Made by a program: the position numbers and the translations under genes. DNA of 16,746 nt from CAYMNU01 sp964391885 (GTDB lineage Archaea; Altiarchaeota; Altiarchaeia; JAFGQM01): positions 1 to 16,746 of the forward strand of contig CAYMNU010000014.1 in the NCBI GenBank assembly GCA_964391885.1, in the 5' to 3' direction. Shown here in pieces: positions 13,433 to 16,746 of the stretch; the stretch's first letter is position 1; every line of letters starts with the position of its first letter. The notes below the pieces were generated by a model, which saw only the letters and a program-made list of their open reading frames with translations, was not told where the DNA came from and made no database searches.

Positions 13433-13490
13433 CGAGACTGAAAACCCACTACCCAAAACAGAGAATCCGTACTGAGAGTACAGAGCCCCC
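13433..13490. repeat. Intergenic motif copy 2
   Basis: CGAGACTGAAAACCC at 13433-13447 is identical to 12025-12039. A hairpin GTACT-GAG-AGTAC (13469-13481) and AGAGCCCC (13482-13489) follow, matching the order of elements in copy 1 despite a different spacer length and hairpin sequence. The conserved blocks with a co-varying hairpin point to a structured RNA or repeat family rather than a chance match. Confidence 0.5.
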
Positions 13491-13605
13491 GGCTGGACAC
13501 GAGGTTCGCGAGACGCGAACCTGTGCACATGTTCACCTGCGGTGAACATCGTGTGGCAGGGAGTTAAATTGCTTAACATAAGCTCTCTGGCATAAGCCGG
13601 GGGCT
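13469..13605 (+). ncRNA. Candidate structured RNA: closed stem with three hairpins
   Basis: AGCCCCCGGCT (13484-13494) pairs perfectly with AGCCGGGGGCT (13595-13605). Inside are three hairpins. The first has 9-bp arms 13502-13510 and 13514-13522. The second has 9-bp arms 13529-13537 and 13541-13549. Both have 3-nt loops, and each is extended by a CAC:GTG helix with one bulged base. The third pairs CAGGGAG (13557-13563) with CTCTCTG (13583-13589), with TTAA:TTAA inside. A further hairpin (13469-13481) sits just outside. One pair is G-T on the plus strand and would be C-A on the minus strand, weakly favouring plus; a TATA-like box at 13390-13402 fits too. No RNase P, SRP or 5S signature is present. 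Confidence 0.6.
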
Positions 13606-13627
13606 GAGATGCGCATAGAACAAGGAA

Positions 13628-13774
13628 AGCCCCCGGCGGGATCCGAACCCGCGACCTCGTCCTTATTGACCCCGGCTTTTACCGAAGCACCCCGTTCTTT
13701 TGGGGTGGAGCACTTTTCTTTTGAAGAAAAGGGCCCTACCAAGGACGCGCTCTACCAGGCTGAGCTACGGAGGC
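13628..13774 (-). tRNA. tRNA-Thr (anticodon GGT) with a 73-nt intron
   Basis: The minus strand reads acceptor GCCTCCG (13774-13768), D arm GCTC...GAGC, anticodon stem CGTCC and loop TTGGTA. The intron covers 13736-13664, then A38, GGACG, variable AGGTC, T stem GCGGG-TTCGGAT-CCCGC, acceptor CGGGGGC and discriminator T at 13628. No CCA is encoded. After splicing, the loop TTGGTAA carries anticodon GGT, and the T73 discriminator agrees with archaeal tRNA-Thr. The intron sits at the canonical 37/38 site. TTGG (32-35) pairs with TCAA near the intron end, giving a 4-bp helix between the 3-nt bulges TA|G and TA|A, the bulge-helix-bulge substrate of the splicing endonuclease. The intron folds into small hairpins (CTTTTCTTC/GAAAAG; CCCC/GGGG). 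The 74-nt mature length is normal. The promoter is unclear; GTATTCTAAGA near 13820-13830 is possible. Confidence 0.9.
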
Positions 13775-13809
13775 CTAAGTTATCATTGAGGACTCACGGC
13801 CTCAACAGG

Positions 13810-13871
13810 GGCGAGCGAATCTTAGAATACTAGCTCGCCTACCTAGGTTTGCTCGCGAACGAGCGCTTATT
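13810..13871. other. Two hairpins in the gap upstream of the DUF134 gene
   Basis: The gap 13775-13962 between the divergent tRNA and the DUF134 gene holds GGCGAGC (13810-13816) pairing with GCTCGCC (13833-13839), and GCTCG-CGAA-CGAGC (13851-13864) followed by GCTTATTTT. The second resembles a plus-strand terminator, though no plus-strand gene is seen just upstream. If the structured RNA at 13469-13605 is transcribed on the plus strand through the tRNA antisense, it could end here. Confidence 0.35.
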
Positions 13872-13919
13872 TTGCCCCGCTTAGTTAAAAAACCTTCCAG
13901 GGAGTTCCCAAAAGGAATT

Positions 13920-13944
13920 ATGCGCATATGCGCATTTATATAGG
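13920..13944 (+). promoter_or_regulatory. Promoter and palindrome of the DUF134-NifX-MinD operon
   Basis: Two abutting copies of the self-palindromic octamer ATGCGCAT (13920-13935) touch the TATA box TTTATATAGG (13935-13944), which is centred about 24 nt before the ATG at 13963. The mRNA should therefore be leaderless. A palindrome overlapping the BRE position is a natural repressor site. The DUF134 protein encoded first is the obvious candidate, by inference. One more ATGCGCAT lies at 13609-13616. Confidence 0.65.
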
Positions 13945-13962
13945 GCAAGCTTCTAGATTATC

Positions 13963-14331
13963 ATGAACGGTTTTGGAAGAGGTTTAGGAGCTGGAAGGGG
14001 CAGGGGAAGGCCGAGAATGATGAGAAGGATAGGCCTCGAGCTGGCTGCAGACTATTTCAAGCCAGCGGGAATACCCCTTAGGGACCTTGAGATAGCATCG
14101 CTGACTTTGGAGGAGATGGAAGCTGTGAGGCTTGTCGACCTTGAAGGCCTCGAGCAAGAAGAAGCTGCAAAGAGCATGGGCATCTCCCGGAAGACCCTCT
14201 GGAGAGAGCTCCAGTCGGCGAGGAAGAAGATTGCAGAGGCGCTTGTGGAGGGGAAAGCTATTGGTATAGGAAAGGCTTGCGATAAAACAAAGGGTGAAGA
14301 GGATGAAGCTGGGAATAATATTGGGAACTAA
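13963..14331 (+). CDS. DUF134 (UPF0251) DNA-binding protein
   Basis: This is a 122-residue protein of the DUF134 family, predicted DNA-binding proteins with a sigma-70 region 4-like helix-turn-helix. The family core is visible: an RPRMMRRI start, a YFKPAGIPLRDLE segment, LTLEEMEAVRLVDLEGLEQEEAAKSMGISRKTLWRELQSARKKIAEAL, and a charged tail with one cysteine. The N-terminus carries an extra Gly/Arg stretch (FGRGLGAGRGRGRP) like those in the next genes. DUF134 genes commonly head clusters with DsrE, DUF5320, NifX/NifB and MinD/ferredoxin genes, as here, so it probably regulates this operon, perhaps through the palindrome at 13920-13935. The transcript should be leaderless. The gene overlaps the next start. 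Confidence 0.92.
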   Translation: MNGFGRGLGAGRGRGRPRMMRRIGLELAADYFKPAGIPLRDLEIASLTLEEMEAVRLVDLEGLEQEEAAKSMGISRKTLWRELQSARKKIAEALVEGKAIGIGKACDKTKGEEDEAGNNIGN

Positions 14332-14626
14332 TAATGCAGAAGCCACATGGAACGCTTTTAGGCTGGGAAACACGGCGCTCAAGGCAGGGAACGGGGTATC
14401 GGTCTTCCTTATGAACAGCGGTGTTGAAGTTATGGGGATGGAGGGAAAGGGCTTTGACATACGCGGCCAAAGAGACGCTTTTGTCTCCGGAGGGGGCAAT
14501 CTGATAGCGTGCGGGACGTGCATGATTTCACGAGACATGAACGGCTCGCGGGTTTGCCCTGCATCGAATATGGTCGAGTTGCTCAAGCTAATCGAGGAAT
14601 CTGACAAGGTTGTGTCGTTTGGATAG
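14303..14626 (+). CDS. DsrE-like sulfur-relay family protein
   Basis: This 107-residue protein has the DsrE/DsrF fold: KLGIILGTNNAEATWNAFRLGNTALKAGNGVSVFLMNSGVEVM is the usual first strand, helix and second strand, followed by GGGNLIACGTCM with the cysteine pair expected to carry persulfide sulfur, and a third cysteine in SRVCPAS. Relatives pass sulfur in tRNA thiolation or sulfur oxidation. In this cluster it may serve cofactor or Fe-S assembly. The ATG at 14303 has AGGGTGA about 5 nt upstream and overlaps the DUF134 gene by 29 nt. A GTG at 14294 would add three residues (MKR) and is possible. The gene is co-transcribed with its neighbours. Family assignment is solid; the sulfur donor and acceptor are unknown. 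Confidence 0.88.
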   Translation: MKLGIILGTNNAEATWNAFRLGNTALKAGNGVSVFLMNSGVEVMGMEGKGFDIRGQRDAFVSGGGNLIACGTCMISRDMNGSRVCPASNMVELLKLIEESDKVVSFG

Positions 14627-14656
14627 TAGTTTAGTCAAAATAAAAAGGAGAATAAA

Positions 14657-14788
14657 ATGCCAAGAGGCGACGGAAAAGGCCCGGATGGTAAAGGGCCACG
14701 GACAGGAAGGGGCATGGGCAGCTGCCCGCCCCAAAGCGGAAGCGGTTCAGCATCTGGAAGGGGCGCTGGGCGGGGAAGACGAAAATAG
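14657..14788 (+). CDS. Short DUF5320-like Gly/Arg-rich protein, 43 aa
   Basis: This small protein starts MPRGDGKGPDGKGPRTGRG, the N-terminal signature of the DUF5320 type, and continues with one cysteine (GSCPPQSG) and a Gly/Ser/Arg tail (GRGAGRGRRK). It lacks the coiled-coil half found in the next gene. AGGAG at 14646-14650 is a good ribosome-binding site 6 nt before the ATG. The next gene begins 8 nt after the stop with a near-copy of the same N-terminus (MPLGDGTGPDGRG), so the pair looks like a tandem partial duplication. Low complexity and strong base bias make function hard to judge. The Shine-Dalgarno site, motif and cluster membership support a real gene. Confidence 0.75.
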   Translation: MPRGDGKGPDGKGPRTGRGMGSCPPQSGSGSASGRGAGRGRRK

Positions 14789-14796
14789 GAGAGAAA

Positions 14797-15084
14797 ATGC
14801 CACTAGGAGACGGGACAGGCCCCGATGGTAGGGGCGGATGGTGCACCCCGCTTTGGCAGAGCGGGCAGATAGAGCGGCCATATGGCGGAGCATATATACG
14901 GGGCTTTGGCAGGGGCTTTGGAAGAGGTTTTGGCAGAGGCCGGGGCTTTGGCAGATTTGCAGCCATGCAATGGGCTGAAAATCCTACAAACGAGAAGGAA
15001 TATGTGAAAGACGAGGTTGAGATGCTGAAACAGCAACTCGAAGGCGCAAAAAAAAGGCTGGAAGAGTTGGAGGAGAAAAAGTGA
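14797..15084 (+). CDS. DUF5320-like protein with coiled coil, 95 aa
   Basis: This 95-residue protein has three sections. Residues 1-35 are MPLGDGTGPDGRGGWCTPLW and onward, with one cysteine (C16). Residues 36-53 are three or more G-F-G-R repeats. Residues about 60-95 form a charged coiled coil (EYVKDEVEMLKQQLEGAKKRLEELEEKK). DUF5320 proteins of this form accompany NifX-type and MinD-type genes in anaerobes. The coiled coil suggests oligomerisation or docking, and the Gly/Arg part suggests a flexible linker or nucleic-acid contact; both are inferences. GGAG at 14788-14791 is the ribosome-binding site. The stop overlaps the GTG start of the next gene (GTGA). It shares its N-terminal segment with the upstream 43-aa protein. 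Confidence 0.85.
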   Translation: MPLGDGTGPDGRGGWCTPLWQSGQIERPYGGAYIRGFGRGFGRGFGRGRGFGRFAAMQWAENPTNEKEYVKDEVEMLKQQLEGAKKRLEELEEKK

Positions 15085-15497
15085 AAATAGCTGTGGCGAC
15101 AATGAAGGGTGGCCTGGAGGATAATGTGTCCCCGGTAATGGGGCGATGCTCCACTTTCACCATAGTCGAGGTGGAAGATGGTAAGATAAATAAGGCAGAG
15201 GTCATAGACAACACCTTTGGAAACTCCGCAGGGGGTGCCGGGATACAGTCTGCGCAGCTGCTGGTAGAGCAGGGCGTGGAAGCGGTGATAGCAGGAAACT
15301 TCGGCCCGAACGCATTTGGGGTATTGGAGCAGGCGAAGATAAAACTTGTTCAGGCGCAGGGGAATGTCGAAGATGCAATTATGAGATATGTCAGGGGGGA
15401 ACTAAAACCCCTTGACAGCGGCTCTGCTGCGCTCAGGGGCCTAGGAGGTTCCGGGGCAAGGGGAATGGGTCGCGGAGGTGGAAGGGGAGGAATTTAA
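15081..15497 (+). CDS. NifX/NifB-type Fe-Mo cofactor-binding family protein, with RGG tail
   Basis: This 138-residue protein belongs to the dinitrogenase iron-molybdenum cofactor biosynthesis family (NifX, NafY, C-terminal NifB; PF02579). The RNase H-like core runs from MKIAVATMKGGLEDNVSPVMGRCSTFTIVEVEDGKI, with C23 in the conserved GRC segment, through NSAGGAGIQSAQLLVEQGVEAVIAGNFGPNAFGVLEQAKIKL to EDAIMRYVRGEL. After about residue 115 comes a Gly/Arg-rich tail (GLGGSGARGMGRGGGRGGI). Such stand-alone proteins bind metal clusters outside nitrogen fixation, and no nitrogenase gene is visible here. Translation starts at GTG 15081, which overlaps the previous stop, with GGAGGAG upstream. The next gene is a paralogue placed directly after the stop. 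Confidence 0.93.
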   Translation: MKIAVATMKGGLEDNVSPVMGRCSTFTIVEVEDGKINKAEVIDNTFGNSAGGAGIQSAQLLVEQGVEAVIAGNFGPNAFGVLEQAKIKLVQAQGNVEDAIMRYVRGELKPLDSGSAALRGLGGSGARGMGRGGGRGGI

Positions 15498-15863
15498 ATG
15501 AAACTGGCAGTGCCTTCATCGGACGGGTCGGGCATGGCTTCGAAAGTGTTCCCCCACTTCGGCAGATGCCCCTTTTATACGGTTGTTGACTCCGAATCCG
15601 GGGTAGTGAGCATATTGCAGAACACAAGCCTGCATTTTGGCGGCTCAAAAGAACCACCCCAGCTGCTGCATGACGCGGGCATAGAGACCCTCATATGCTA
15701 TGATTTGGGTAGGAGGGCAGTCTCTATGTTTCAGGAGCTTGGTATAGAAGTGCACATCGGCGCCGAGGGAACGGTAGAGGAGGCGATAGATGCCTTTAAA
15801 AGGGGCTATTTAGGGAAACCCAAAGCGGATTATAATTGCGAGGGGCATAAAGAAAATGTATGA
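15498..15863 (+). CDS. NifX/NifB-type cofactor-binding family protein, second copy
   Basis: This 121-residue paralogue of the preceding gene starts immediately after its stop (TAA ATG). The core MKLAVPSSDGSGMASKVFPHFGRCPFYTVVD has the same GRC motif, followed by GGSKEPPQLLHDAGIETLICYDLGRRAVSMFQELGIEVHIGAEGTVEEAIDAFKRGYL. The end carries an extra C and H pair (DYNCEGH) that could serve as metal ligands, instead of the Gly/Arg tail of its neighbour. A strong ribosome-binding site (GGGGAGG, 15485-15491) lies in the 3' end of the upstream gene. The two copies probably have different partners or clusters, or form a heterodimer. The stop overlaps the start of the small membrane protein by 8 nt. Confidence 0.93.
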   Translation: MKLAVPSSDGSGMASKVFPHFGRCPFYTVVDSESGVVSILQNTSLHFGGSKEPPQLLHDAGIETLICYDLGRRAVSMFQELGIEVHIGAEGTVEEAIDAFKRGYLGKPKADYNCEGHKENV

Positions 15864-16122
15864 GGCGTTCAATTCGGCAGCGCTTGTAACGGGCATCATC
15901 TTCCTATTCAGCCTTGCTTTCTGGCTCAGCTCAAAGGATGACAAATGCTGGTACCGCAGGTATCTATTACCCCTAATGGTGGGCTCGCTTGCTTTGGTAC
16001 TAAATGAATGGTGGGCCAAGCTGGCTGCATTGATTTCCGCGGCGCTGATATACGACGGCTACCAAGGCTACGGCAAGGAGAAAAGGGAAAAGGCAAAGAA
16101 GGAATCTGGCGGGGGCACGTGA
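15856..16122 (+). CDS. Small membrane protein in the cofactor cluster, 88 aa
   Basis: I do not recognise this 88-residue protein. Two to three hydrophobic segments are visible: 8-25 (AALVTGIIFLFSLAFWLS), about 36-50 (YLLPLMVGSLALVLN) and about 54-67 (AKLAALISAALIYD). A polar loop with one cysteine (SSKDDKCWYRR) and a basic tail (KEKREKAKKES) complete it. Its start overlaps the NifX-like gene by 8 nt, and the MinD-type ATPase starts 4 nt after its stop, so it belongs to the same mRNA. It could anchor the soluble cofactor proteins or the MinD-type ATPase at the membrane. That is inference; no transport or redox motif is seen. Confidence 0.8.
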   Translation: MYEAFNSAALVTGIIFLFSLAFWLSSKDDKCWYRRYLLPLMVGSLALVLNEWWAKLAALISAALIYDGYQGYGKEKREKAKKESGGGT

Positions 16123-16126
16123 GAAC

Positions 16127-16746
16127 ATGCAACAGATAGCCATAACAGGGGGCAAAGGCGGGACAGGAAAATCCTCGTTCGCGATACTGCTAGCCTTGAA
16201 GCTTTCACGGGAGGGAAAAAGGGTGGTATTGTGCGATGCCGATGTGGAGTGCCCCAATGACTATTTAATACTTGGCACAAAACAGAATAGCCCGGAGGCA
16301 ATATACCAGGACTATCCGGAGATTGATGCCGATAAGTGCACGCGCTGCGGAAAATGCGTTGAGAGCTGCAGGTTCAATGCAATGTTCAGAGTGGGGGATG
16401 AACCGCAAGTAGTCAAAAACCTGTGCTGCGGCTGCGGCTTATGTTGGGCGATATGCCCAGCGGGCGCTATCAGCGTAAAAAGAGAGCCATGCGGCGCCTC
16501 TTTCGTAGATGCAGTCTCAGAAAGGCTCTGGCTTGTGACTGGGCGGTCGCTGCCGGGAATAGAAGAGACTGGGCCCATAGTGAGGGATACGAAGGCGCGG
16601 GCTCTCGAGCTGGCTGAAAAAGTGGGCGCCGACTTCCTTCTGGTGGACACTGCGGCAGGGACGCACTGCAGTGTGATTAACGCGCTTATAGGCTCTGAGC
16701 TCGCCTATTTGGTCGCGGAACCAACTCCCTTGGGGGTGCACGACTC
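16127..16746 (+). CDS. MinD-type ATPase with inserted 2[4Fe-4S] ferredoxin domain (partial)
   Basis: This is a P-loop ATPase of the MinD/Mrp superfamily carrying a ferredoxin insert, seen for 206 residues before the window ends. The deviant Walker A is GGKGGTGKS at 8-16, the switch region has LCDADVECPN (35-44), and the Walker B-like strand is FLLVDTAAGT (170-179). The insert at about 64-118 holds two [4Fe-4S] motifs: CTRCGKCVESC (71-81) and C100xxC103xxC106xxxCP (100-111). Such proteins often occur as tandem pairs next to NifX-type, DUF5320 and DUF134 genes, so a second copy may follow outside the window. The likely role is ATP-driven insertion or transfer of Fe-S or another metal cofactor. 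The start is an ATG 4 nt after the previous stop. Confidence 0.95.
   Translation, partial: MQQIAITGGKGGTGKSSFAILLALKLSREGKRVVLCDADVECPNDYLILGTKQNSPEAIYQDYPEIDADKCTRCGKCVESCRFNAMFRVGDEPQVVKNLCCGCGLCWAICPAGAISVKREPCGASFVDAVSERLWLVTGRSLPGIEETGPIVRDTKARALELAEKVGADFLLVDTAAGTHCSVINALIGSELAYLVAEPTPLGVHD

Noticed and set aside
13370..13579. 69-aa minus-strand open frame
   Set aside because: It overlaps the structured RNA, the repeat motif and the RelE operator, with low-complexity translation typical of noncoding repeats.
1..16746. CRISPR arrays, insertion sequences, rRNA genes
   Set aside because: No regularly spaced repeats, no transposase or integrase-like product, and no rRNA signature were seen on either strand.

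Overview
The window is from an archaeal chromosome. It encodes TATA-binding protein, an archaeal/eukaryotic-type MCM helicase, a presenilin-type membrane protease, an archaeal-type class I aldolase and a tRNA-Thr with a bulge-helix-bulge intron. Genes are tightly packed, often with ATGA or GTGA overlaps. Many starts lie about 25-35 nt from a TATA-like box, so transcripts with little or no leader are likely. The lineage cannot be fixed from the sequence. An uncultured euryarchaeal or DPANN-type archaeon is plausible, but that is inference.

Layout. Positions 1-5640 are mostly core functions: the N-terminal part of methionyl-tRNA synthetase (minus strand), a small unknown protein, then TBP, MCM and a presenilin-like protease on the plus strand, followed by two small proteins, one of them a compact eight-cysteine zinc protein. 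At 5730-6482 there is a VapBC toxin-antitoxin operon with a perfect operator palindrome and an unlisted 45-aa membrane/basic peptide directly behind the toxin. At 6500-8821 a class I fructose-1,6-bisphosphatase, coupled to an unknown two-repeat helical protein, is divergent from a class I fructose-bisphosphate aldolase. A clear dyad lies between the two promoters, which suggests joint control of gluconeogenesis and glycolysis.

Positions 8824-11857 (minus strand) hold a block of exported proteins: a 24-cysteine secreted protein, a TPR protein with a transmembrane helix and a C-terminal zinc ribbon, a frameshifted 14-cysteine secreted protein, and a small leaderless gene. Positions 11858-13775 form an accessory patch: two toxin-antitoxin pairs tail to tail (PIN type and RelE type), a structured RNA candidate, a sequence motif shared by two intergenic regions, and the intron-containing tRNA-Thr(GGT).

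From 13920 to the window end is one long plus-strand operon, headed by a palindrome abutting a TATA box. It encodes a DUF134 DNA-binding protein, a DsrE-like protein, two DUF5320-like Gly/Arg-rich proteins, two NifX/NifB-type cofactor-binding proteins, a small membrane protein, and a MinD-type ATPase with an inserted 2[4Fe-4S] ferredoxin domain that is cut by the window end. This gene set is a recognised theme in anaerobic prokaryotes and probably concerns iron-sulfur or metal-cofactor handling. Its exact role is unknown.

The best candidates for something undescribed are the multibranched RNA at 13469-13605, the shared intergenic motif, the fbp/aldolase operator, the 45-aa peptide behind VapC, and the frameshifted secreted gene.
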